Origin: Mesorhabditis belari
Taxonomy: Eukaryota; Nematoda; Chromadorea; Rhabditida; Rhabditidae
Assembly: GCA_958450365.1 (NCBI GenBank)
Contig: CAUEEP010000883.1
Coordinates: 302,001 to 366,000 of the forward strand
Length of the DNA: 64,000 nucleotides
Direction of reading: 5' to 3'
Part shown: piece by piece, positions 51,335-62,500 of the stretch
How the letters are laid out: each line of letters begins with the position of its first letter
How positions within the stretch are numbered: position 1 is the stretch's first letter
The notes under the pieces: generated by a model
The model's input: the letters and a program-made list of their open reading frames with translations, nothing else
What the model was told of the DNA's origin: nothing
Databases searched by the model: none
Translations under genes and position numbers: made by a program

Positions 51335-52207
51335 CCTATAAAACTATAAAATTAATTAACAATTAAATGATCTCTAGGCAAAGATATTCAGTCATCAAAG
51401 TTCGACTACGCATTCAGTAAACGACGGAGAATAAGTGAAATGTGAATGTAAATGAATTCAAAGTGAAATTTTCAATCTAAGCACAATACGGACAAATTCT
51501 TCGCTTTTAATTTTCACTTTAAATATTCAAATGAATGGTGTTTTCTTTTTTTCACAATTATTATCTCAACAATTTTGTAACAATATTATCTCAACATTCA
51601 ACAGAAGCACGTGTGGCTGACTGGTTAAGTGTCTTTTATCTTAATCGGAAGGTCGAGGGTTCGAACCCCACATGCGACATGGTCACCCCCTTCGGATTTC
51701 CTTTCCCTTCGGGTTGAGAGGTTTTCTGGAGGGCAGTCTGGTGGTTGTGGCCCCAGTTCTTTAAAGTGACAAGCCACTCCTTCATCGTCATCTTCCCTTC
51801 ACCACCAAAAAAGCTATTTAGTTCCCCATTGAGCTTAGGGTTAGGGAGCCGTCTGTCATGACGTGGGTTAAGTTAAGATATAGCCTAGTATTGTGTGTGT
51901 CGTTGTATTGTGATTCATATATTTCGTGTATGCGATAAATTCACCACTGGTAGCCCCAGTCGGTATTTTTTTTTTTAAATTCAAAAAAATATTCGCTTCA
52001 TCTGTGAACTTTGCCTTTTTTTTTGCGAAAAAAACGAACACAACTCCTTAAAAATTCCACGCAAAACTCGATTGAGAAAAGAAAAATGATTTCGTGTTTT
52101 TCGGAGAGGATTTGCAAAAGTGTTAGTTTTAGAGGTAAAAATACTCTCTCTTTTAAAGCCATTTTTCATTTTAATCGATCAAAACAAGTTTTTGGTTGAT
52201 AAGTGAA
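51335..52207. other. AT-rich DNA around the SINE
   Basis: Apart from the SINE (51605-51975) no gene seen. AATAATAATAATAATAA at about 51083 is a short microsatellite just outside. Confidence 0.4.
51605..51975 (+). repeat. tRNA-derived SINE
   Basis: Box A TGGCTGACTGG near 51614 and box B GGTTCGAACCC near 51659 are spaced as in a tRNA-Leu/Ser-like head. The acceptor arms GCACGTG and CACATGC nearly pair. A roughly 270-bp tail with GAGCTTAGGGTTAGGG and a terminal T run follows. The cloverleaf is imperfect, so I call a SINE rather than a tRNA gene. Confidence 0.68.
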
Positions 52208-52210
52208 CTT

Positions 52211-52630
52211 TCAAAGTTTCGACGGATGTGCTGTTTGTCTTGTCAATTTAAAGCTTGTCAATTTGACGAGTAAACTTGAGCAATTAAGTAATTTGGGTAA
52301 TTTTCGCTGAGTAACAGCAGTAATTTGAGCAATCAGTAAAGTTGGTATTTGATCGATCGATTGCATAGGGTCAAAAAGTATGTTCTTAAGCTTACGCACA
52401 TCCTTTCTGTCGGATTCATCGGATCGGCTCATCATCTGAGCCAATCCGATCCGATGTAATCCATCGGATCCATCGGATCCATCCGATGGCAAGTCTAGCG
52501 ACCAGTTTATCATTCTACGCAGCTCTTGAGTTCTTTCATAGCACCAGATGACCTCAACTCTCAAAATGAGAGTCTCCACCCAACAATCTCTCCCCTCCAT
52601 CCCCCTCTCTTCCCCTCCATCCACCTCCAT
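52211..52630 (-). CDS. candidate ORF (139 aa), unrecognised
   Basis: Opens with ATG at 52630 (MEVDGGEERGMEGRDCW) and ends at a TAA at 52211 without internal stops. The middle reads RTQELRRMINWSLDLPSD, then a GSDGSDG run from GGATCCGAT repeats and RSDESDRKDVRKLKNILFDP. An alternative is an exon ending at GTGC|GTAAGC (about 52398), a good donor. A hairpin (CGGATCGGCTCATCATC against GAGCCAATCCGATCCG) lies inside the frame. No family recognised. Codon balance is better than in other orphan ORFs here. Confidence 0.35.
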   Translation of the reverse strand: MEVDGGEERGMEGRDCWVETLILRVEVIWCYERTQELRRMINWSLDLPSDGSDGSDGLHRIGLAQMMSRSDESDRKDVRKLKNILFDPMQSIDQIPTLLIAQITAVTQRKLPKLLNCSSLLVKLTSFKLTRQTAHPSKL

Positions 52631-52639
52631 TTCCCCCTC

Positions 52640-53119
52640 TCATACCCCTGTCCCATTCCTGAGATTTATCGTCTCCAATTGTCTCATGTTTCTCCCTTTT
52701 TTTCCAGAGCATGCTCATTTTTTCCCCTTTGTCCCAGATCAAAGAGCGCAAAAAAAAAAATCCCAAAAAATACTCATCGTTGAACCCATTTTTATGAGCT
52801 TTTTTGCATCTTGAATCTTTTTTTCAAAACAGATTTTTAGCATTATTTTCCAAGCTCAGAATTTACATTATTTTAGCGAAAACCCACTGAAAAATGAGAT
52901 GTGAAATGTTTATTTTTCGAAAGATGTTGAAACCCAATCTTTTCACAGCAGAAAAACACGCTTTTCGTCGATTCCTTAAAGCTTTGCGACTCATTTTTGA
53001 GCTCCTCAAATCATTTTTGACCCACAGTTGTCACATAAATCAAAGTAAGTAAACAACTATCATTTGGGGGGTTTTTTTAGTGATAAACCTGATTTCTTAA
53101 ACATTTTTTAGAGAAAACG
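52640..53119. other. gene-free stretch
   Basis: Pyrimidine-rich plus strand (CCCTCTCATACCCCTGTCCC) then AT-rich DNA. Nothing supported. Confidence 0.4.
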
Positions 53120-54000
53120 GAGGTATTAGCTTTTAGATAGAAGTACTGTAAAGTTTCAGGTAAGATTTCAAATAGCCAGCCTATCTAAAGTAGCTAGAAA
53201 AAGGTATAGTTTTGGATAGAAGTACTGTAAGGTTCAGGTAAGATCTTCAAATAGCCAGCCCTCTAAAGTAGCTAGAAAAAGGTATTAGTTTTTAGATAGA
53301 AGTACTGTAAAGTTTCAGGTAAGATTTCAAATAGCCAGCCTATCTAAAGTAGCTAGAAAAAGGTATTAGTTTTTGGATAGAAGTACTGTAAGGTTTCAGG
53401 TAAGATCTTCAAATAGCCAGCCTCTCTAAAGTAGCTAGAAAAAGGTATTAGTTTTTAGATAGAAGTACTGTAAAGTTTCAGGAAGATTTCAAATAGCCAG
53501 CCATCTAAAGACAGAAAAGGTATTAGTTTTTGGATAGAAGTACTGTAGGTCAGGTAAGATCTTCAAATAGCCAGCCCCTAAAGTAGCTAGAAAAAGGTAT
53601 TAGTTTTAGATAGAAGTACTGTAAAGTTTCAGGTAAGATTTCAAATAGCCAGCCTATCTAAAGTAGCTAGAAAAAGGTATTAGTTTTTGGATAGAAGTAC
53701 TGTAAGGTTTCAGGTAAGACTTCAAAAGCCAGCCTCTCTAAAGTAGCTAGAAAAAGGTATTAGTTTTTAGATAGGAGTACTGTAAAGTTTCAGGTAAGAT
53801 TTCAAATAGCCAGCCTATCTAAAGTAGCTAGAAAAAGGTATTAGTTTTTGGATAGAAGTACTGTAAGGTTTCAGGTAAGATCTTCAAATAGCCAGCCTCT
53901 CTAAAGTAGCTAGAAAAAGGTATTAGTTTTTAGATAGAAGTACTGTAAAGTTTCAGGTAAGATTTCAAATAGCCAGCCTATCTAAAGTAGCTAAAAAAAC
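53120..54000 (+). repeat. 81/82-bp satellite, about 11 monomers, with fused acceptor-donor motif
   Basis: Two monomer types alternate (TTTTTAGATAGAAGTACTG with AAGTTTCAGGTAAGATTTC, and TTTTTGGATAGAAGTACTG with AAGGTTTCAGGTAAGATCTT), making a 163-bp higher-order unit. Most monomers contain TTTCAG directly joined to GTAAGA. Some monomers (about 53490-53580 and 53720) have scattered 1-2-base losses (GTAGGTCAGG), which look like consensus errors. Confidence 0.94.
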
Positions 54001-54450
54001 TATATTGTATACTGTTTTTCAGTAATAAATGTCTTTTAAAAGGCTAGAAGAAAGCATTGTTTTTAGATCCACCATTGCTTTTTGATAAAAAAGTTAAGTG
54101 CCGAATAATTTGACATGAAACATGTATATATGTAACGGTAATTTTGGCCAGTCTAGATTCGATGACTTTCTTGGATCGAAAATGACATATAAAAAAGTGT
54201 CAAAAGTCCGATCTAGAATCAAGCCAATCACTCTAAATCAAACGTCCGATCCAGATTTCGATTTAGAGTAATCGGACGTTTGACCACACTTGGACTTGGA
54301 CTTGAACGTCCGATCTAGAATCAGTCTAGATTCGATGACTTTCTTAGATCGGACTTAACATATATAACAGTGTCAAAAGTCTAGAAGGCTAGAAGAAAGC
54401 ATTGTTTTTAGATCCATCATTGCTTTTTGATTTTGAAAATTCTGAAATCC
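54001..54450. repeat. local duplications and inverted pair
   Basis: GGCTAGAAGAAAGCATTGTT occurs at about 54042 and 54386. CAGTCTAGATTCGATGACTT occurs at about 54150 and 54325. Between them AATCACTCTAAATC and GATTTAGAGTAAT, then AACGTCCGATC and its partners, form inverted pairs. Confidence 0.75.
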
Positions 54451-54592
54451 TGAAACTACAAGTTTTTAAGGTTGAGATGATGATATGATGAGAAAATTTA
54501 ATGATAAACGACTTCAAAATAAGTTTCTTTTAAAAGGCTAGAAGAAAGATAAAGTCATAAATCAAATGATAAACAAAAGTTTATCATTTGAT

Positions 54593-54790
54593 TTATGATT
54601 GAAATGACTGTATGACAAAGAAATCATAATTATTTGAATAAAATTGTAGCATTGTTTTAGATTTAGTGAGAAATCTGAAAAATGAAAAAATCCTGCTAGG
54701 CTGGCTATTGGATTCGGCAGAATAAAGTTCATTTATTGGAAAAAAATGTTGGATACTTTGATGGTTGGGAAGTTGGCTTGACATTGTCAC
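54593..54790 (-). CDS. candidate short ORF (63 codons from MSSQ), unrecognised
   Basis: A minus ATG at about 54784 reads MSSQLPNHQSIQHFFPIN, then SNSQPSRIFSFFRFL, to a TAA at 54593. AT-rich but mixed codons. No splice partner. It sits beside an inverted TAAACAAAAGTTTA pair. Weak. Confidence 0.2.
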   Translation of the reverse strand: MTMSSQLPNHQSIQHFFPINELYSAESNSQPSRIFSFFRFLTKSKTMLQFYSNNYDFFVIQSFQS

Positions 54791-54954
54791 TCAAATCTAA
54801 TGATTTTAAGCAATTGGTGTTGATAGTTTTCTTCTATTCTTGAGGTAAACATACTGTTGATTGTTAATCTGTTGATTGATGATAGTTTTAGCTTTTTTTT
54901 CTAATATTTCAACTTCGTATTACATCAATTTTCCGAATGCAAAGTGTAGGATAG

Positions 54955-55040
54955 AGTTCGCTAGCTAAAGTTCGCTAGCTAAAGTTCGCTAGCTAAAGTT
55001 CGCTAGCTAAAGTTCGCTAGCTAAAGTTCGCTAGCAGATT
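54955..55040. repeat. 14-bp minisatellite CTAGCTAAAGTTCG
   Basis: Six nearly perfect copies. Confidence 0.94.
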
Positions 55041-55214
55041 GAGCAAACGATGAGGCTAGGATTGTGATAAGCTGATATAAAAACATGATAAACTATCACT
55101 AATTACTTGAACATGTTTACTTAAGTCTGAATCGGAGAAACAATACATTTTCAACAATTGAAAAAAGCAATTCAGTCACTTTAAACATTAGATTTTACCA
55201 AACCAAACAAAAAG

Positions 55215-55305
55215 TGGCTCCTCTCAACCACCAAAGTGTCCTCCCTCAACCACCAAAGTGTCCCCTCTCAACCACCAAAGTGTCCCCTCTCAACCACCAA
55301 AGTAT
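55215..55305. repeat. 21-bp minisatellite CCTCTCAACCACCAAAGTGTC
   Basis: Four and a half copies. It lies about 1.2 kb upstream of the channel ATG. Confidence 0.93.
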
Positions 55306-56505
55306 TAAATGTTGAAATTAAACAGAGATCGTTCACGTATCAATCACCTCGCATCCCTATTTAATCCAAACTAACTTGAAACTTTTGATTTGAAAACGAA
55401 ATGTTTCAACTTTCTTCAAGTCTCAATGATTTTATCCAAATCAGTTCATCGGTCAGACAAAATCTTTTTTTTTCTCTCACTTCAGACATGATGGCCATTT
55501 TTTTCAGGAATTCCCCTCTCCCGAAATAAAAAAAAAATCGTCGCCTCCGGCTGCAATTAACCCTCTCTCTTTCAACTCTTTTATATCAAAAAAGGAGAGA
55601 AATTTCATATTTTCCTAAAAGAAACTCCTTTTTCGATGATTTTTGAGACAAATTTTTGATCAACAACTCGTTTTGTTAAACATTTTATTGTGCAACTTTT
55701 CAGTGATGAGTTTTATTTCTAATTTCTAAAGAAAGCTTATATTTTAGTCTAACTTTAAGTTAAAGACACTAAAGTTGTGCTTTTAGAGCAGGAATTTGAA
55801 ATTTGAACTTTTCAAAGTGCTCAAATTATTCAATTCAATTTGTTGATTTTGATGGTTTTTAAACTTTTATTTAAAGATTTTGATTAGTTTTAAAATTGAG
55901 TGTTTCATTTTTGACGTCGTGTTTTGAAGCTTCATGTTGTTTCATGTTGCTTCGTGTTGCTTCGTGTTGCTTCATGTTGCTTCATGTTTTGAAGCTTTAG
56001 CAGAAGCATTCTTTTTGCAAAGAAAATCGCAAATCCTAAAGAAAAGCTATTTTTTTTTTGATCCAACTAGAATTTTGAAGCACTAACTTAAAGAAAATAT
56101 CTTTGAATAACTGAATATCTTTAATGAGCCTTTATCTTGAGATATTCAATTAGCCTCGCTGGCTGGCTTGGACTTAGTGCGAAGGCTAGCGGCTAGCGCC
56201 TCGCACTAAGTCTAACATTTTCTGGAGCAAACTTCTAAATTGAAGTTTGCTCCAGAAAATGGGCTGAACCCCCATTTTCTGGAGCTCGGCCAGTTCACAG
56301 AGCTTAGGCTTAGGCTCAGGCTGGCTGAGATTTTTAAAAGCTTACACGGAGCAAACTGCAAATCATTGTCTGTACTCATTGCGTTTCCACTTTGCGCACT
56401 TTGAAACTAGACTTTTTTTAGCCAAATCCTTAATTTCTTTCTTATCCTTCATCTTATCTCTCAAATTTTATCGTTTTTCTTTTAAACTTCTTCAACAACT
56501 AACAA
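55306..56505. other. upstream region of the K2P gene
   Basis: Holds a TTGCTTCGTGTTGCTTCATG mini-array (55930-55990) and an inverted pair at 56170-56285 (CTTAGTGCGAAGGC against GCCTCGCACTAAG; TTTTCTGGAGCAAACTTC against GAAGTTTGCTCCAGAAAA). No upstream exon identified and no convincing TATA box. Confidence 0.45.
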
Positions 56506-56509
56506 AAAT

Positions 56510-56521
56510 TCTGAATTTCAG
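56510..56521 (+). promoter_or_regulatory. likely spliced-leader acceptor of the K2P gene
   Basis: TCTGAATTTCAG ends immediately before the ATG at 56522. A strong TTTCAG abutting a start codon with no upstream coding exon is typical of nematode SL trans-splicing. It could also be a cis acceptor of a non-coding first exon. Confidence 0.55.
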
Positions 56522-59500
56522 ATGTTCACACTGTACTCGAAATTGAAATGGCTCTATAATACGTCCAAATTTGGCTACTATGCTCCATTGATTGCACTCA
56601 TTTCCTACACAATGCTTGGTGAGTTTTTAAAAACAATCCAGAGTTCCAAAATTGGAATCGTTTATTGTAATGGATAGAGATTTTAAGCAAAATCTTTTGA
56701 AAATAATCAAAGCTATAAAAGAGTTAACTTCTTTATTAGCTGGCTCTTTATTAGCTGGCTCTTTATTAGTTTTTCCAAAAATTAGATCTGATCTAACGAA
56801 AACATCTGTCGGTCCTTTTTCCCGTTGACAATTTAAGGTTTTTCGTCTTTTTCTCATCACCAATCCTTTGATTTTTGACTATCATTCAATGCAGAAGAAA
56901 ATTCCGCATCGAATGATACCAAAATCAACTCAAAATCTAATATCCATGCAAAGTTGTTGGCTAAAAACCTAAACCTCGCTCATTATGGACGGGACTTAAC
57001 CTTTTGCTTCATAACTTCGTATGAATATTATATTTTGAGTTGATTTTGGTACCATTCGACGCGTAATTTTATTCTACATAGAATGATAGTTAAAATAGTC
57101 AAAAATCGAAGGGTTGGTGCTGAGAAAAACACGAAAAACCTTAAATTGTCAAAGGCAAAAAGGACCAGATGTTTTCGTTATAAATCTAATCTAATCTATT
57201 CCTAATACTTCAAGGTGCTGTCATTTTCAAAACATTGGAACACGATGAGGATCAAAAAAGACGAGATTTCTTCAAGAATGAATCCGAATATGCGGTTAAT
57301 CAGGTGAAAAAAAAATGCAAGTTTCAAAATTAGGAATAGTACGAGAATGAGCTATTTTTTAGTGTTGCATTTTTTCGTAAACTTTCTACTTTTGTTTTTT
57401 TGTTAAGCGCATTCTACTTTTTACTCATTGAGCATTAGCTTTTGATTTGCTTTTTAATAGCTTACGGAACTTATTTTTAAACCAGACCAGCGTTCAACCG
57501 GGCACCTACAGTACCAGCCAGTACCGGTCAAAAAACGGTACTGCTTTGAGAGGTTTTAACTTTAGATGTAGAAATCGTATTTATAAGTGCTATATTGCAT
57601 CTGAAAGCTCTCGTTTAACTCTACAAGATTTGCTATTACACTTTGAGGAACACGGTAGCTTTAGCCAACTTTTAGGGACTTGAATGAAAGCAAAAATTTT
57701 GTGTGATTTTCAGCGCAATTTTGACTACCAGAGACGCTTCAAAACGTTTTGAAAACATTTTTTTCGGAAAGAACGCAAAAAATGACCGAGGGAAAGTGGT
57801 TTTTGAGTTGTTTTTTGATAAGTTATAACATGTTTCGAGGGAATTTTGACCGGTGCTGTAGCTCGGAACCCGGGCTCTGGATGATCCAGAGCGCTCATTG
57901 GGTCAGACCAGGCCATGGATGGTACAATTGTAAGAACTGTAGGCCAGGTACAGTAGCTAGGTTCAGCTCTGTTTTCTGGCTAGGAGCCACTAGACCAAGC
58001 CACGAGCTAAGTACAGAAATTACGTAAAGAAAGTAAAGTAGTAGTTTACGAGTAAAGCCGGGCACAGAAATCAGGTTCAGCTTAAGTGTCTGGTGGATGT
58101 CAAGCCTAATTCTTGCGTTTATCTTTCTAGGTACTCGATCGAATGCTCGAGGTCCGCTGCCACGACGAGTTGTTGAAGAGTTTAGATCGATCCGAACAGA
58201 TCCGACATGCTCAGGATGCGCTTTTTTGGTTCCTCGATCACCTTAATTTAACCGAGGTTTGATAAGTTTTTTGTTTTGATGATTTTTATACTAAATGAAA
58301 GTTCACTCTTTTCTATCTTTCATATGTAAAGTAGTCGTTTTTACAATAAAAATAACTATGCTAACTTTGTTTTGAGTTTGGGTCTAAATACGAGATTTTT
58401 CGTGCAACCAATAAGCCAATAAGCCAATAAATTAAACTAATTGAAATCAATTTCACCTTTCGACTTGTTTACTTTGAAACATCTGATTTTTGAATCGAAG
58501 ATTTAATCCTACAAGAGTCACCATGGTTCAAAGAGTTTAGCAAGTCAGCTTTCCGACAATTCCCTTGGCTTTAAAGTACCCGGGTACTTAGGAGTGCCAT
58601 TCTCCTTTACCTCACGGAGGACATCCGCTACAGTGGCCCACGGAGGACATCCGCTGCCGATAGAACTTCGGTGACTCCTGCTTTTTATGATACCCTCTGC
58701 GGCCCTAGGTCAGAAACGGCGCGTTTATCGTACCCAGAGAGTAAAGCGTTTATCGTACCCAGAGAGTAGAAATGAAGGAGTTTAGCAAGTGATAATAACA
58801 CGCATCAGAACCTCAATTTCGTCACTCAGAACATATCAGAACTCTCACTACCTCAATCTTGCCACTCAGAACATATCAGAACACTCACTACCTCAATTAC
58901 CCTCAATCAGAAAATATCAGAACACTCACTACCTCAATTTTGTCACTCAGAACATATCAGAACTCCCACTACCTCAAATCCAATTTCAAATCCGATTTTG
59001 GCACACAAGAATACTTTCAAAATGCCGTAAACATTCGAATAGAAAAGCCGGCTCTTCTATTTTTCAATGTTTCAATTCTTTTTACTGCAGTCATCCAAAA
59101 TTTCCAAGAGCTCAAAATAGGTGTTTTTGTTGGATTTTCACTCGGTTTTCAACATTATTAAGCGACTTAAAAAAGCTATAACTATTCTTTAAACCCTTTA
59201 AAAGTCATATTAACAGTCATATCATGTTAACATTCATTTTTTTCTATCAGGTGATCGAAGAACGATCGGACGCGTCACCGTGGACGTGGTGGAGTAGCAT
59301 GTTTTATGCTGGTCAATTGTACACAACTATTGGTTAGTGAAAGTTAGAAATTGGTTTCTCTTGATTAAGACGATTCTCTAAAAGGTGGAGTTGAAAAAAA
59401 GACTGCCGTACTCTGGAAGCATTTATGCCTTGTTGTCGATGCGGATTGACACTAAAGTTGTTCCGTGGAGACACTAAAGATTGCCATTAAATTGTCATTA

Positions 59501-62500
59501 AATTGACATTAAATTGACATTTGACAAATTGACATAATTTAAGCACTTTGAAAAGTTCAAGTTTCAAATTTGTCGTCCAAAAAAGCAATACTAAATCCCT
59601 CAGTGTCGACTGAGCCGACTGTCTTGTTAATCCTTTCGTTCAAAAGCCCCAAAACAACGAGTACCCAGCTAGGAATTTTAGCTTTATTTATTTACCAAAT
59701 ACAACTGACTTACGGTAGCTTTCTTCCTGATGCATCTTTTAGAAAAGCTTTAAGGTTTAGACACTACTAAATCGAAATGCGATCAACCATTTAGCAATAA
59801 TCAACCATTCATTTAGCAAACAAAAGCCGAAATTTTAGGCTACGGCTTTCCAACGGTGAAAACGGTGTCTGGTCAAGTGGCCAGTTGTCTCTACATTATG
59901 ATAGGTACATTATTTTTTTATCTAGTTAAAGTTAATCTGAAATTGGAAGTGCTTAAAATGATCTGATGGAATCCTGATCAGCCATACAAGCCAAATAAAT
60001 CTCTGAGATTCTGTTGTGTGCTCCAGATTGTTGTGAGATAGTTGTGAGCTCCAGATTTGCCAATAGTGCTTTTAGAGTTCTGAAATATTGACCTAAACTC
60101 GGGCTATAGACGTGATCAGTGATCACCTCGAAATCGTGGCTTCTTTGTGGGGTTTTGACAAAAATAGTGTCCGATTTGGTCAAGCTGGAGCGCATTTTAG
60201 AAATAAAGTGACCAATGGAGTGGCCAGCAATGGATGACCAGCTTAAAAATTCGGTTAACTAGCGAAATGTAGGCCGAAAATGTTGAATCAGATGGAAATT
60301 TCATTTATTTTATTTATTAGCAGATTTTAAAATATCTTTTGACATTCAATGTTGATTTTTCTGTAATTTTTGAATTGAAATTTCAATGTCCTAATGTAAT
60401 CGGCTTGCCAAAAATTCTGTAATCTGTAATCTGTAAATTTTTCTCTTCACTTATTTCCAGGTATTCCTATATTTCTCATTATTCTCAAAGATGTCGGCCG
60501 ATTAATGTCGAGGGGATTGCGAAAATTCTATAAACGCTTGAAACACTCGAAAATCGCCGAGAAAACGGAGAGAATTCGGAGATTTTCCTCGTCGTCGAAA
60601 GTGAGTCAAATGATTGGATTCGTTTAGAAATTTTAATAGAATATATTAAAATTTCTATTAAAATTGGAATTTAAATTTTAAACAGAAAGAATCACGAGAT
60701 ATTTTTGACAAGTACCGTATTTTCTCTAATAATAGTGCACCCGAATTTGTACCCGGGAGTTTCCAGGGTCGAGCAATCGATTGAAGCTATTCATTTTATT
60801 GAGTCAACCAACTGGAACTCGAATTTAATGCGTTGAAAGTTATGAATTTTCAAATGGTGACTACAGCATTTACTCTAGTGCACCCCAGCAGGCCGAGTTG
60901 GTGACGATTTTACGGTTTCCAAGCTTTTGCAGAAGCTTAAAACTCAAATCCCCCACTAGATCTCATCGTTAGCTACATTTTCTGACCCCACATCGATTGG
61001 TTCTGATAAGCGGTTCTCGAAATTTCAAGGAATTTAGGCGACGCGTTAGGTACACTACTATTAGAGAGAAGACGGTATATTATTCCAGGTTAGGCTAGTA
61101 GATCAGACTGATCTATTTCCCTAATATTTCCGGGTGAGCCGAGTTGATGACGATTTTACAGTTTCCAAGTTTTCCCAGAAGCTCAACACTCAAATCCCCC
61201 ACTAGATCTCATCGTCAGCTACATTTTCCGACCTCACATCGATAGGTTCTCATAAGCGTTTCTCGAGATTTCGAGAAATTTAGGCGACGCTCAGGGTGCA
61301 CTACTAAGGAAAAGACGGTACTTGAGCTAATAATAAGCTTCTTCAATAAGCTTCTTCAATATCAATAAGCTTCTTGAACAAATCTCGAATCCACACTGGC
61401 GAAACCAAATTAAAAATTCCCTAAATGTTAAAATGTTGTAAAGTTTGCAACTTGCTTTCCAAAAAAATTGTTGCTTTTTTGATGATATTTTAATTGAAAC
61501 TTAATCAAAAAACATCAAAAAACACCAAAAAAAAACATTGATTTCCATTTTAAATCTTTGAACTTTTGAAAGATTGCTTTCATTTTCAGCAAATCTTTAA
61601 AGTGGATCTCCACTCAGAGAGTGAGGCTTTATCAAAAGAGAATGGGATGGGGAAAACGAAAAATGTGAGTTGAAAATGGAGACTTTAAAGTTTTATTGAA
61701 ATAAAGCGTATTATTAAATATATTACTAGAAAATTGTATTGCAAATATGTTCAAAATTTAAAATTTAACCACCCTAAAATTCCATAGATAAGAGCGGTTT
61801 AATTTTTGCAAAAATTTTTAAAAATATTAGGTTGATGCATAAGTGTTTTCGTTCCTTTTCGTCCGCCGTTTCAAGCCAACAAATGCACCAATTAAACTAC
61901 GGTTGATTTCATTAGAAAAAGCAATTATTTTTCTGCAAAATAACATTAAAACGGGTTTAAAAATAATTTATATGCCTGGATTTTCTTGAGAGTATGAAGT
62001 CGGGTAGTCAAAAAGGGCTAACTCGATGATGCGGTTTAGACACCTTAGCTAAAGAAAACCTATCTTCGTGTCAATAGATAAAAGATAGAGAAAAAAAACG
62101 TTTGATATGTTTGATAAAGTTAGTTTATTTCGCCAAAATTTCAGAGAAATTCATTCAGCCAATTTTTCCGTAGAGTTTTTTTATAGATTTTTACGAAAAA
62201 GGCGTTTTTCACTCTCGAATTTGCTTGAAAGTGAACCGAAATTCATTTAAAAAGATGCAAATTGAACAAAAAAAACACTTTCTTTATAGAGCAAACTATA
62301 GATTAATTGGTGAATTTGTTACTTTTTAACAGAAGTACGAAAAAAACGAAAAGACTTATGCATCAACCTATTATTTTAATTTATTATAAAACCAAACAAC
62401 AACAACAACAACAAAAGTAACAATAATTTAGCTAATATTTTCAATTTCTACATCGTCATCATCCTTTATATCCATACAGGCAAAATCGTTTTTCAGATTT

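Larger units (their letters stand above)
50145..51335. repeat. dispersed repeat arms enclosing a 37-bp satellite
   Basis: The outer parts match 40125-40361 (TTATTATCAAAAGTAGTCAA on the left, GCTCGATTTTCGGTAAAATT on the right). The centre holds about 11 copies of a 37-bp unit (50225-50312, 50697-51030) containing the perfect palindrome ATATCTTAAGATAT and TTAGACTGATACCATTT. Confidence 0.92.

Noticed and set aside
51605..51680. Possible functional tRNA gene
   Set aside because: Box A and B are good, but the acceptor and T stems have mismatches and a long SINE-like tail follows.
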